Source of the DNA: Archivesica marissinica
Taxonomy: Eukaryota > Mollusca > Bivalvia > Venerida > Vesicomyidae
DNA: 64,000 nt
Reading direction: 5' to 3'
NCBI GenBank assembly: GCA_014843695.1
Contig: CM026386.1
Coordinates: 10,543,814 to 10,607,813 of the forward strand
The translations under genes were made by a program, and so were the position numbers. The first letter of the stretch is position 1. Each line of letters opens with the position of its first letter. Shown here in pieces: positions 1-10,198 of the stretch. Under the pieces are notes generated by a model that was not told the DNA's origin, ran no database searches, and was given only the letters and a program-made list of their open reading frames with translations.

Positions 1-61
1 CATTTTGTTTAATATTATATTAGCGTAACGTTCTGGTTCGGGCCGTTTTCTAGTGTTGTTA

Positions 62-403
62 AAACGACATAAAATATGAGAACGTACAATTGAGGCGACA
101 TAAAATATGAGAATGTACAATTGAGACGACATAAAATATGAGAATGTACAAATGAGATGACATAAAATATGAGAATGTACAATTGAGGCGCCATAAATAT
201 GAGAATGTACAATTGAGACGACATAAAATATGAGAATGTACAAATGAGACGACATAAAATATGAGAATGTACAATTGAGACGACATAAAATATGAGAATG
301 TACAAATGAGACAACATAAATATGAGAATGTACAATTGAGGCGCCATAAATATGAGAATGTACAATTGAGACGACATAAATATGAGAATGTACAATTGAG
401 AAT
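62..403. repeat. 31-bp minisatellite, about 11 copies
   Basis: Tandem unit built on ACATAAAATATGAGAATGTA with 30-31 bp spacing and single-base variants (gacgac/gaggcg, caattg/caaatg). Both - strand frames stay open only because of the periodicity; no protein is inferred. The 3' end runs directly into the 37-bp array. Confidence 0.9.
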
Positions 404-733
404 GTATGTAGAGAACGACGTCTTTCGAACGATTCATAATGTCTGTAGAGACTGACGTCATTCGAACGATTCATAATGTCTGTAGAATCTGACGTCATTC
501 GAACGATTCATAATGTCTGTAGAATCTGACGTCATTCGCACGATTCATAATGTCTGTAGAATATGACGTCATTCGCACGATTCATAATGTATGTAGAGAC
601 TGACGTCATTCGAACGATTCATAATGTCTGTAGAATATGACGTCATTCGAACGATTCATAATGTCTGTAGAGACTGACGTCATTCGAACGATTCATAATG
701 TCTGTAGAGACTGACGTCATTCGAACGATTGCG
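404..733. repeat. 37-bp minisatellite, about 9 copies
   Basis: Unit contains GACTGACGTCATTCGAACGA followed by TTCATAATGTCTGTAGA. Most units carry the perfect palindrome TGACGTCA. It shares the segment TGTAGAGACTGACGTC with the 38-bp array that follows, so the two are diverged relatives. Confidence 0.9.
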
Positions 734-802
734 AATGTACGCAGACACCGACAGCGTTCGACTATTGGAGAAGAGAAGAGAAGAGGAGAGGAGATAGAGA
801 GA
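734..802. repeat. Purine-rich spacer between arrays
   Basis: A short GAGAA/GAGGA-rich stretch (about 768-800) separates the 37-bp and 38-bp arrays. The preceding 30 bases look like a decayed unit. Confidence 0.5.
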
Positions 803-1269
803 TAATGTATGTAGAGACTGACGTCGTTAGACGTGATTGAGAATGTATGTAGAGACTGACGTCGTTCTACACGATTGAGAATGTATGTAGAGACTGACGT
901 CGTTCTACACGATTGAGAATGTATGTAGAGACTGACGTCGTTCTACACGATTGAGAATGTATGTATAGACTGACGTCGTTCTACACGATTGAGAATGTAT
1001 GTAGAGACTGACGTCGTTCTACACGATTGAGAATGTATGTAGAGACTGACGTCGTTCTACACGATTGAGAATGTATGTAGAGACTGACGTCGTTAGACGT
1101 GATTGAGAATGTATGTAGAGACTGACGTCGTTCTACACGATTGAGAATGTATGTAGAGACTGACGTCGTTCTACACGATTGAGAATGTATGTAGAGACTG
1201 ACGTCGTTCTACACGATTGAGAATGTATGTAGAGACTGACGTCGTTCTACACGATTGAGAATGTATGTT
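803..1269. repeat. 38-bp minisatellite, about 12 copies
   Basis: Unit contains GTAGAGACTGACGTCGTT followed by CTACACGATTGAGAATGTAT. Copies are nearly identical apart from two units with TTAGACGTGATT. It joins features of the first two arrays (GAGAATGTA from the 31-bp unit, GACTGACGTC from the 37-bp unit). Confidence 0.92.
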
Positions 1270-1595
1270 GGGATGGATGTCTACAGTGACTAACATTAAC
1301 GTAATTTATAATATTTATAATTGTATACAAAAATAATATTACCACCACACTGTAAACCCTGGCGTATCCACACAGCTAATATATTTCCATACTATTATAT
1401 CTGTTGCATGCTCTTCATAAATGGAGGAAATAAAAGTATCTACCTATCTTTCAAAATTAATAAGATAATTACAGAAACTTATTTTATCCGGATATCTCCT
1501 GTTTCACACATTGTTATTGTAATTGTTGTGTATCGGTCACGCATCAAACTACCGCGGCCGATCGACAGTAGACATGTACAATACATATACCTACA
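1270..1595. other. Unassigned AT-rich sequence
   Basis: No convincing gene. A 104-codon open frame at 1321-1635 has no recognisable motif and runs into the MITE that follows, so it is not called. Confidence 0.5.
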
Positions 1596-1598
1596 TTG

Positions 1599-1825
1599 TA
1601 TACCAGAGGACATAGAAAACGCACACTTCAGATAAGTGTGTTTTTACATGAAAAACAATAACTATATAAATACATAGTTTTAAACATTTTGGAATATTGT
1701 TCAGTTTGTGTTTTGTAATAAAGATGTGATATATCTTTGATGGAATCCTTCGTATTTCGTTTTCATGTAATACTAATCATATAATGTAGGTGTGCGTTTT
1801 CTATGTCCTCTAGTATATATACCTA
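1599..1825. mobile_element. MITE family A, copy 1
   Basis: Inverted ends: AGAGGACATAGAAAACGC near 1604 and its reverse complement near 1794-1811, reading outward into TAGTATA. The interior (TACATGAAAAACAATAACTA, ACATTTTGGAATATT) recurs in the copy at 14386-14562, which defines the family. It is non-coding. An 18-bp direct similarity (ATATACCTACATTGTATA) flanks both sides and may be a target duplication or a leftover tandem unit of the element end. Confidence 0.7.
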
Positions 1826-2446
1826 CATTGTATATATTGTGTGCATACAAGCAAAATAGATACCCGGCATGCAATCTGATCTAATACAGTTGTGACACCT
1901 TGTTTACTTACCCGCTATTGGCGAAACTGGTCACACTGTCCATTGTGTGACCACAGTGCCTGTCGATGGGGAGGGGCAACCCAGACCAACATTTATTAAT
2001 TATTGGTTATGCTGCATGGTACGTATGCTTAAAGAACATGTTTGTATGCGCACACTGTATAGATCTGATCAAAGTACTTTAAAACATATTGTGTGTCACG
2101 GCTTTCACTCTACTATTCATATATGTGTCTAAATAATGTCTATTACTTACGTTTAAACATATCAAAATTTACATATGCATATATACTCAATTGATATATA
2201 AACGCGTGGCCATAGCGTTCATTTAGTGAGCTCATGGGTGTATGTATCTCGCCAACACAGTGACACGGACAGTTCTACATCTCGTCAAAGAGGAGATATG
2301 TTACACTCATTATGTTGTTGAATAATTGGTCTTATTTAGGTTTATATCATGTTATGTTATTGTTATAAAAGTAAAGTGTTTGTTTATTATAGTGTCACCC
2401 CTATTTAAAGGGCCAGCCATTTCTGACTTATGAGACACCTCTTTTT
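1826..2446. other. No feature recognised
   Basis: AT-rich sequence with short palindromic words (for example CACTGTCCATTGTGTGACCACAGTG-like around 1935). No coding, RNA or transposon signature I can support. Confidence 0.4.
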
Positions 2447-2454
2447 ATGAGCAT

Positions 2455-2713
2455 CAGTATTTCTGGTTTTACGCCTGCATCAGCACCACTTTGGGCTATA
2501 TCGCCGGCGGGCAGTTTACCTAACAACACCTTTCCTGGGCATGCTCCAGCAGTTAACCAGTACTTGGGTGCACCAACCTCCGTAAGAAACTGCCAACTTT
2601 TTCATATAAATGAGACACGGTCTGAGCGGGGCTCGAACCCGTCACCATCAGTGATGATAGGTTACAGTGGTATACAAGTCAGCGACCTTAACCACTCGAC
2701 CACGGGGGCGGAC
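2455..2713 (-). mobile_element. tRNA-derived SINE, family 2
   Basis: On the - strand it opens with a class II tRNA-like head: an A-box-like GTGGTCGAGTGGTTAAGGTC and a B-box GGGTTCGAGCCCCGCTCAG. A body follows with AGTTTCTTACGGAGGTTGG and CCAGGAAAGGTGTTG, ending in a GGCGTAAAACC tail. The same order is found at 5777, 40798 and 47310, so this is a dispersed family and not a tRNA gene. Confidence 0.85.
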
Positions 2714-2966
2714 AGGTTTATATCAATATTGGCGTCCTTGTCTAAAAGTCATGTCTGAACACGTATCCGAACCATCTTTGCACTGTTGCATTAAAGCTTG
2801 ATCATCATAATGTTAGTGATTTACAACGGCGATTAGACCAAGATTATCCAACTATTACAGCCCGCATCCGTGATCGAGTTGTTAGGGTCGCTCAATAAGC
2901 TTTAAGCTTCCGATTTAATCCATTTTCGTTTTGTAATGTACATTATTATCGAATAAATATGTTTAG
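2714..2966 (+). other. Unassigned, possible retroelement coding remnant
   Basis: Around 2795-2897 the + strand can be read as a short peptide (DLQRRLDQDYPTITARIRDR) ending in a stop, followed by AATAAA near 2953. It could be the end of a transposon ORF, but I do not recognise the family. Confidence 0.25.
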
Positions 2967-3155
2967 ACCAACACTGATGGTAACGAGTTAGAGCCCCGTT
3001 CAGGCCGTGTCTATTAGATTAATATGAAAATGTTTCTTGGTGCACCAAGTACTGGTTAACCGCTGGAGTCTGCACAGGAAAGGTGTTGTTAGGTAATATG
3101 ACCACAAGCGATATAGCTCAAGACGGTGCTGATGCAGGCGTAAACCCTAACAAAC
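2967..3155 (+). mobile_element. SINE family 2, diverged fragment
   Basis: Carries the B-box region, GCACCAAGTACTGGTTAACC, AGGAAAGGTGTTGTTAGGTA and the GCAGGCGTAAACCC tail, with more substitutions than other copies. The A-box half is missing. Confidence 0.75.
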
Positions 3156-3169
3156 AACATTAGATGAAT

Positions 3170-3245
3170 GATCGCTCTCAAAATCTTATTCCTGATGAAA
3201 ACCATCGCCACGAGGGAGAGAGAAGAGGCAATGTGGATTTATTTG
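3170..3245 (-). mobile_element. SINE family 3, internal fragment
   Basis: Reverse complement matches the body of the element at 57714-57950 (CTCTCTCCCTCGTGGCGATG). Both ends are missing. Confidence 0.6.
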
Positions 3246-3469
3246 GCTTGACTAGGGACACCACCCCAGTGGCTCGGACGGTGCTCGCACTCAATACCGT
3301 TAAAAGTTGGACACCGTATGGACAAATAACGTTACAGTAAAACATATCGCAAATAGTTATTTAGCATGGCCTAAAGTTTAACAGAAACGCCAAAGAAAAA
3401 CACAAACAATATTTACAACTGTGTATATATATCTTAGTTCATCTACTGAAGTGCAGCTTTTAGATTCAT

Positions 3470-4084
3470 ATGTTTGATATTAAACTTGCTATGGAAGAAG
3501 CGTTGAAATCTGAAATTATGTATGCAGGACCTATACACAGATTTTGTGCTCGAGAAATGGGGGATATAAAAACATGGAACTTTTGGAGAGCTGTTTTCGC
3601 TGAATACCTTGGTACGTTCGTTCTATGTTTGTGGTCAATAGGCAGTGGCCTTCATCTCCCGAACTATTCCGCACCGGACGTTTTTTCCACAGCTTTGTCT
3701 ACTGGCTTTATTGTGGCCGTTTTGATTAACTCACTTTTGACCGTGAGTGGCGGCCACATTAATCCTGCAGTATCAATAGGTTTTCTAGTGTCACGACGAA
3801 TCACCTGTCTACGATTCTTAATCTACGTCATCGCGCAGTGCTTCGCGTGCGTCACGGCCGTCGGAATTATAAGCCGATTGTTTCCGCACGAAATGCTTGG
3901 GACGCTTGGGCTCATACTGCCGCCAGAGGGAGTCACGCCTCTACAAGCTTTCTCAGCAGAATTCTTGGTCACGTTCTTCCTCCTGTTTGGAATATCTGCA
4001 CTTACAGACGACAAAAGAGGAGACAGCGTGGCACCTGTACCAATATATGTAGGCTTGATCGTTGTCGCTAACATTATGTTTACT
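3470..4084 (+). CDS. Aquaporin (AQP8-like), exon 1 of 3
   Basis: Encodes residues 1-205 of a major intrinsic protein, a membrane channel for water and possibly small neutral solutes. A cytoplasmic leader of about 38 residues is followed by helix 1 (FAEYLGTFVLCLW), helix 2, the first NPA half-helix (SGGHINPAVSIG, Asn98-Ala100), helices 3 and 4 and most of helix 5 (IYVGLIVVANIMFT). An in-frame TAG at 3461-3463 fixes the start, unless a splice acceptor (CTTTTAG) lies there and a 5' UTR exon exists. The exon ends at a consensus donor GTAAGT (4085-4090) in phase 0. By family alignment the aromatic/arginine filter positions are Thr78 and Ile202. Ile is typical of AQP8, and AQP8 usually has His where Thr is seen. 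Open reading beyond 4084 is intron. The family is certain; the AQP8 subfamily is inferred. Confidence 0.9.
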
Positions 4085-4112
4085 GTAAGTTTTTCTCTTA
4101 TTTTGCTTCGTT

Positions 4113-4345
4113 TTGTATGTATGTATGTATGTATGTATGTTCCATTAATGTCAAACCCCTTGCGGGGACCTAGACATGTTTTCCTCGGCAGGCTTAGCCG
4201 ACCTAAGTGGTTAACCTGTACTAAGCAATGTGTGTGAGGTGCCTTGCTCACTGACACTACATACGTGGCCTGACCGAGTATCGAACCCGGGACAGTTCGA
4301 TTCCAAAGCCGACGCCCTACCACTGGACCACGGACGCCACACGTT
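4113..4345 (-). mobile_element. tRNA-derived SINE, family 4, with (CATA)n tail
   Basis: On the - strand: A-box GTGGTCCAGTGGTAGGGCGT, B-box GGGTTCGATACTCGG, a 3' body with CTTAGGTCGGCTAAGCC, then a (CATA)n tail read on + as (TATG)n at 4116-4140. It starts about 30 nt into intron 1 of the aquaporin. Confidence 0.8.
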
Positions 4346-4739
4346 CACAGGAGCTTCAAATGTTTTCCACTAGTTACAACAAGTTGTCTTGTATTTCTTG
4401 CAATATACCCTTATATAAAGATTGTCCTTATTTGTGGTATATCTTAGATTAAGGATATAACAACAGTTGGTGACAAATAAAACGAAAATCAAACACGTGT
4501 ATATACAACTAAGTCCGGCAGTAGGGGCCTAAGCCCAAAATTCCTGGATTAAGTTTTTTTTCTCTGTTAATTATTTATCTATAGTACGTATATAATGATA
4601 TCCAGGTGGGTGTGAAGTTCTTACCTTTGGGCAATTTGAAATATTCACGATTTCCAAAATGGCCGCCAATCGGAAAATGGTTTAACAATAGATTCGTTAA
4701 TAAGGCATATACAGTCATACTAGTTATGCATAGATCCAC
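4346..4739. other. Intron 1 sequence, no feature
   Basis: AT-rich intronic sequence without recognisable coding or repeat structure. Confidence 0.4.
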
Positions 4740-4744
4740 ATAGT

Positions 4745-5204
4745 CAGGGCCGTCGCTGGGGCTACTTTGATGATACGCACGGCAACATGTGCTTATTTGT
4801 CCCGTGAACGAGTACGCTAGGGGGTCAGGGACATGCCCCCTGGAGATTTTTTGAAATGAGGAAGCTATTTCCTGCATTTCAATGCATTTTGTAGCATACA
4901 ATTGCAGGACTAAAGTTCTTGGGGCAATCCGTATACATTAAGGCTAGATGTATAATATAAATGATATATCGCCCTTAATCAATTAATCAAGCACGTAAAA
5001 TAGCACAAACTAAATTTCGAGAAGCACAATATTTGCAATGGGCTCAATTATTTCACCACTCCACACATCACGGCGTCTATGTATCCCTACTACCCCACCC
5101 CCACCCTGGGTTTTTAATGCATTTTTGGAGTTTTCATATTTTTTTCATTTTCTGAGACCAATGATACGCACGTGCGTACTTGCGTATGCCCAGCGACGGG
5201 CCTG
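4745..5204. mobile_element. MITE family B, complete 460-bp copy
   Basis: Terminal inverted repeats CAGGGCCGTCGCTGGG (left) and CCCAGCGACGGGCCTG (right), 15 of 16 matching. A perfect 5-bp target duplication ATAGT lies at 4740-4744 and 5205-5209. The interior shares GCTAGGGGGTC and a CATGCCCCC motif with the copies at 42727 and 57199. It is non-coding, and the transposase superfamily is not assigned. Confidence 0.85.
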
Positions 5205-5209
5205 ATAGT

Positions 5210-5776
5210 ATACATAAATTATATAATAAATAATTAAATAAGAATAATATTTATAAATTTGGGTCAATTGGCAGATGTAATTAAAAATGGCCGCCACTGA
5301 ATATTTTAGTTTAAACATATTTTATTCAGTTCATAACATTATTAAACACATACATTCACATACTGAATATTTTGCTTCCAATATTGAACAAATAAATATT
5401 TTGGAATAACACGGCATGGTATTAATTATATAACTATTTACATCAGCATGATACTACGATACTATCGTATGTATATAGTTCCACCTGCGATGTATACATA
5501 TCAGTTATATCAGTACATGTTTGTACACATTATATGTCACCAGTTGCACCATTATGGTGAAAACCTCTGTTTCACTGCCGGACTAACTTTAGCTTAGCCT
5601 CATGGTACCAACGATTTGTGGATGAAAATTGTATTGAAATGCAACATAAACATTCAATGAATACAACTTGTAACTATACCAACGTCAAAAAGAAACGCAG
5701 AAGAAGAATGATATAAGACTCTGTTTTTCATTCTAATACGTTTTCTGTATTTTTTAAATTTTATGTGCGTGCCTGT
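5210..5776. other. Intron 1 sequence, no feature
   Basis: AT-rich. A phrase near 5270-5300 resembles 4640-4680 (ATGGCCGCCA), suggesting old repeat debris. No gene seen. Confidence 0.35.
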
Positions 5777-6032
5777 CCGCCTTCGTGGTCGAGTGGTCAC
5801 GGTCGCTGACTTGTATACCAGTGTAACCTATCATCACTGATGGTGACGGGTTCGAGCCCCGCTCAGGCCGTGTCTCATTTATATGAACAAGTTGGCAGTT
5901 TCTTACGGAGGTTGGTGCACCCAAGTACTGGTTAACCGCTGGAGCCTGCCCAGGAAAGGTGTTGTTAAGTAAACTGCCCACCGGTGATATAGCCCGAAAT
6001 GGTGCTGGTGCAGGCGTAAAACCCGAAATATA
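5777..6032 (+). mobile_element. SINE family 2, near full length
   Basis: Head CCGCCTTCGTGGTCGAGTGG, B-box GGGTTCGAGCCCCGCTCAGG, body TTACGGAGGTTGGTGCACCC and tail GCGTAAAACCCGAAATATAA. Lies in intron 1, same strand as the gene. Confidence 0.9.
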
Positions 6033-6351
6033 ATATAGGTACTTAATTTTGAATTTCATGTATGTATCAATTTTGTACATAACCACGATTTTATATTAGG
6101 TGGCCTATAAGGAGCGAAACTATAAAAATTATAAGCTCTGCTTCCGTTTTAATCCTTTCCTATATACTTACTTCTTTGATTTTGTGTGCATGTATTGCTT
6201 TGTGAATGTATATAGTGGAATAAATATGTTTAAATCAATGTATGTTAAAATCTTGCTAAATATAATAAAGTAAATAAACTAAATATAAACCCAAATATAT
6301 ATTATGAGAGTGGGCAAAACACACATATATTCATCATGCACATAATAAACA

Positions 6352-7222
6352 TATGTTTGAGTTACTATACCTAGTGGAAGTCGTGATAGCGCAGTTTGAG
6401 TTACTATGCATAATGGAAGTCGTGATAGCTCAGTTTGAGTTACTATACATAATGGAAGTCGTGATAGCTCAGTTTGAGTTACTATACATAGTGGAAGTCG
6501 TGATAGCGCAGTTTGAGTTACTATACATAGTGGAAGTCGTGATAGCGCAGTTTGAGTTACTATACATAATGGGTGTCGTGATAGCGCAGTTTGAGTTACT
6601 ATACATAATGGGTGTCGTGATAGCGCAGTTTGAGTTACTCTACATAATGGAAGTCGTGATAGCGCAGTTTGAGTTACTATACATAGTGGAAGTCGTGATA
6701 GCGCAGTTTCAGTTACTATACATAATGGAAGTCGTGATAGCGCAGTTTGAGTTACTATACATAATGGAAGTCGTGATAGCGCAGTTTGAGTTACTATACA
6801 TAGTGGAAGTCGTGATAGCGCAGTTTGAGTTACTATACATAGTGGAAGTCGTGATAGCGCAGTTTCAGTTACTATGCATAATGGAAGTCGTGATAGCGCA
6901 GTTTGAGTTACTATACATAATGGAAGTCGTGATAGCGCAGTTTGAGTTACTATACATAATGGAAGTCGTGATAGCGCAGTTTGAGTTACTATACATAGTG
7001 GAAGTCGTGATAGCGCAGTTTCAGTTACTATACATAATGGAAGTCGTGATAGCGCAGTTTGAGTTACTATACATAGTGGAAGTCGTGATAGCGCAGTTTC
7101 AGTTACTATACATAATGGAAGTCGTGATAGCGCAGTTTCAGTTACTATACATAATGGAAGTCGTGATAGCGCAGTTTCAGTTACTATACATAGTGGAAGT
7201 CGTGATAGCGCAGTTTCAGTTG
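6352..7222. repeat. 39-bp minisatellite, about 22 copies, containing a tRNA A-box
   Basis: Unit contains GAAGTCGTGATAGCGCAGTT plus TGAGTTACTATACATAATG. Since 39 is divisible by three, frames of more than 300 codons stay open on both strands; they are by-products. GTCGTGATAGCGCAGT is the A-box segment of SINE family 3 (compare 57721 and 18218), so the unit appears seeded by a SINE head. Single-base variants define sub-types. Confidence 0.93.
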
Positions 7223-7532
7223 CCCTACCTGTATGACCCACATCACTCACCTGTATATGTATGTATACGGTTAGTGAAGAAATTCGATTAAATATTGCAC
7301 AACTTCCTACCTTCTACTGATGAATATTTTCAAAACACTTGATAATAATTGCCACATTTAAGCTTGAATCTCCTTTCTGGAACTGAAATTGTACTTTTAC
7401 AAATATGTGTCTGCAATGTCGAAATTCAAAGAGAGGGCCAGAAGCTTGGATATATGCCAAACTTTATTATATCGGCATGTGAGTTTAGCCTTCCGTAAGC
7501 TTATTGTGAAAATAATGGGATTCATGGCAGAA
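7223..7532. other. Intron 1 sequence between two arrays
   Basis: No recognisable feature. The last 30 bases before 7533 already resemble the 85-bp unit. Confidence 0.4.
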
Positions 7533-8785
7533 CTCGTATAGCTGTTTCTGTGCGTGTTCGAAACCTGGCTCATGCCAATACAATTGTTTCTTATAGGCAC
7601 GGTTGTTAATATTGCTAGTCGTTTAGCTGTTTCTGTGCGTGTTCGAAACCTGGCTCATGCCAATACAATTGTTTCTTATAGGCACGGTTGTTAATATTGC
7701 TAGTCGTTTAGCTGTTTCTGTGCGTGTTCGAAACCTGGCTCATGCCAATACAATTGTTTCTTATAGGCACGGTTGTTAATATTGCTAGTCGTTTAGCTGT
7801 TTCTGTGCGTGTTCGAAACCTGGCTCATGCCAATACAATTGTTTCTTATAGGCACGGTTGTTAATATTGCTAGTCGTTTAGCTGTTTCTGTGCGTGTTCG
7901 AAACCTGGCTCATGCCAATACAATTGTTTCTTATAGGCACGGTTGTTAATATTGCTAGTCGTTTAGCTGTTTCTGTGCGTGTTCGAAACCTGGCTCATGC
8001 CAATACAATTGTTTCTTATAGGCACGGTTGTTAATATTGCTAGTCGTTTAGCTGTTTCTGTGCGTGTTCGAAACCTGGCTCATGCCAATACAATGTTTCT
8101 TATAGGCACGGTTGTTAATATTGCTAGTCGTTTAGCTGTTTCTGTGCCTGTTCGAAACCTGGCTCATGCCAATACAATTGTTTCGCATAGGCACGGTTGT
8201 TAATATTGCTAGTCGTTTAGCTGTTTCTGTGCCTGTTCGAAACCTGGCTCATGCCAATACAATTGTTTCTTATAGGCACGGTTGTTAATATTGCTAGTCG
8301 TTTAGCTGTTTCTGTGCGTGTTCGAAACCTGGCTCATGCCAATACAATTGTTTCTTATAGGCACGGTTGTTAATATTGCTAGTCGTTTAGCTGTTTCTGT
8401 GCCTGTTCGAAACCTGGCTCATGCCAATACAATTGTTTCGCATAGGCACGGTTGTTAATATTGCTAGTCGTTTAGCTGTTTCTGTGCCTGTTCGAAACCT
8501 GGCTCATGCCAATACAATTGTTTCGCATAGGCACGGTTGTTAATATTGCTAGTCGTTTAGCTGTTTCTGTGCCTGTTCGAAACCTGGCTCATGCCAATAC
8601 AATTGTTTCGCATAGGCACGGTTGTTAATATTGCTAGTCGTTTAGCTGTTTCTGTGCCTGTTCGAAACCTGGCTCATGCCAATACAATTGTTTATTATAG
8701 GCACGGTTGTTAATATTGTTAGTCGTTTAGCTGTTTCTGTGCGTGTTCGAAATCTGGCTCATGCTAATACAATTGTTTCTTATAG
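7533..8785 (+). repeat. 85-bp minisatellite, about 14.7 copies, ending at the exon 2 acceptor
   Basis: Each unit carries TTGTTTCTTATAGGCACG, a pyrimidine-rich tract plus AG that is identical to the real 3' splice site of aquaporin exon 2 at 8773-8790. The period is exactly 85 bp (for example 7621, 7706, 7791). Late units differ by cgcatag in place of cttatag and by gcctgt/gcgtgt. The array therefore presents a ladder of decoy acceptors immediately upstream of the exon. Confidence 0.93.
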
Positions 8786-8866
8786 GCACGCTTATCGGGA
8801 GGGTGCTTCAATCCAGCTAGAAGTTTTGGTCCAGTGGTTATGTCTGGAGTGACAGAACATCATTGG
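8786..8866 (+). CDS. Aquaporin (AQP8-like), exon 2 of 3 (second NPA motif)
   Basis: An 81-nt exon (27 codons, phase 0 on both sides) encoding residues 206-232. It begins ARLSGGCFNPARSFGP and ends HHW. It supplies loop E: the second NPA (Asn214-Ala216), the filter arginine Arg217, and Cys212 two residues before the Asn, where AQP8 has its mercury-sensitive cysteine. Acceptor TTGTTTCTTATAG ends at 8785 and donor GTAAGT starts at 8867. Joining exon 1, this exon and exon 3 gives an ungapped match to the AQP8 pattern from helix 5 to helix 6. Without it the gene lacks half its pore. It is flanked by two minisatellites that look copied from its own splice sites. No open frame of useful length marks it, so it is easy to miss. 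Confidence 0.9.
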
Positions 8867-9825
8867 GTAAGTATTTACCTGAATCATTGGGCAATTGACA
8901 TATTTACTTGAATCATTGGGTAATTGACAGCCATGTCTACCTGAATCATTGGGTAATTGACAGCCATGTTTACCTACAGTATTGGGTAATTGACAGCCAT
9001 GTCTACCTGAATCATTGGGTAATTGACAGCCATGTCTACCTGAATCATTGGATAATTGTCAGCCATGTCTACCTGAATCATTGGGTAATTGACAGCCATG
9101 TCTACCTGAATTATTGGATAATTGACAGCCATGTTTACCTGAATCATTGGGTAATTGACAGCCATGTCTACCTGAATCATTGGATAATTGATAGCCATGT
9201 CTATCTGAATCATTGGGTAATTGTCAGCCATGTCTACCTGAATCATTGGGTAAGTGACAGCCATGTCTACCTGAATCATTGGGTAATTGACAGCCATGTT
9301 TACCTGTAACAATGGGTAATTGACAGCCACGTTTACCTGAATCATTAGGTAATTGATAACCATGTCTATCTGAACCATTGGGTATTTGACAGCCATGTTT
9401 ACCTGTAACAATGGGTAATTGACAGCCACGTTTACCTGAATCATTAGGTAATTGATAACCATGTCTATCTGAATCATTGGGGAAGTGACAGCCATGTCTA
9501 CCTGAATCATTGGGTAAGTGACAGCCATGTCTACCTGAATCATTGGGTAATTGACAGCCATGTTTACCTGTAACAATGGGTAATTGACAGCCACGTTTAC
9601 CTGAATCATTAGGTAATTGATAACCATGTCTATCTGAACCATTGGGTATTTGACAGCCATGTTTACCTGTAACAATGGGTAATTGACAGCCACGTTTACC
9701 TGAATCATTAGGTAATTGATAACCATGTCTATCTGAATCATTGGGGAAGTGACAGCCATGTCTACCTGAATCATTGGGTAAGTGACAGCCATAGTTTACC
9801 TGTAACAATGGGTAATTGACAGCCA
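8867..9825 (+). repeat. 33-bp minisatellite, about 29 copies, starting at the exon 2 donor
   Basis: Unit GAATCATTGGGTAATTGACA plus GCCATGTCTACCT. It restates the exon/intron boundary at 8860-8890 (CATCATTGG|GTAAGT, then TTTACCTGAATCATTGGG). Some units restore a strong donor context (ATTGGGTAAGTGACAG near 9244, 9511 and 9775). From about 9300 a three-unit higher-order repeat (TAACAATGGG / AATCATTAGG / AACCATTGGG variants) is itself repeated. Confidence 0.93.
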
Positions 9826-9945
9826 GAATTTACCTATTTGGTCTCAAAAACAAAGAATGTTAAGTCATATGGTGTCAAACCGCAATGTGTGAGCTACTGG
9901 CTAATCATTTGTGCAAAACACTATTTTTCTGAAAAGAACGTCTAG

Positions 9946-10045
9946 TTCACGGTGTGGACGGTTTGTCACGGTGTGGACGGTTTGTCACGGTGTGACGGTT
10001 TGTCACGGTGTGACGGTTTGTCACGGTGTGGACGGTTTGTCACGT
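9946..10045. repeat. 19-bp minisatellite, about 5 copies
   Basis: Unit CACGGTGTGGACGGTTTGT with 18-bp variants lacking one G. Confidence 0.88.
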
Positions 10046-10198
10046 TAAATATGAAGAACTGATTTGGAAAACTTTATCTACGAAATTTAGATATTAAAAA
10101 TGCGGAGTAATCGTCGTCCGTTGACAAAATATAAAACATGTTAGAAATGTAGATAAAAACAGAAATAAACCAATCAAAGAATATAATGTATAATAAGT

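Noticed and set aside
4085..4237. Extension of the aquaporin frame beyond residue 205
   Set aside because: It reads through a consensus donor GTAAGT into a SINE with (TATG)n. The true continuation is exon 2 at 8786, which supplies the second NPA.
3823..4323. - strand 166-codon and + strand 77-codon frames over the aquaporin exon
   Set aside because: Shadows of exon 1 and the adjacent SINE; no homology-like motifs.
6279..7291. Two long open frames (323 and 312 codons) on opposite strands
   Set aside because: They are the 39-bp repeat read in frame (39 = 13 codons). Both strands stay open, there is no non-repeat domain, and the unit derives from a SINE head.
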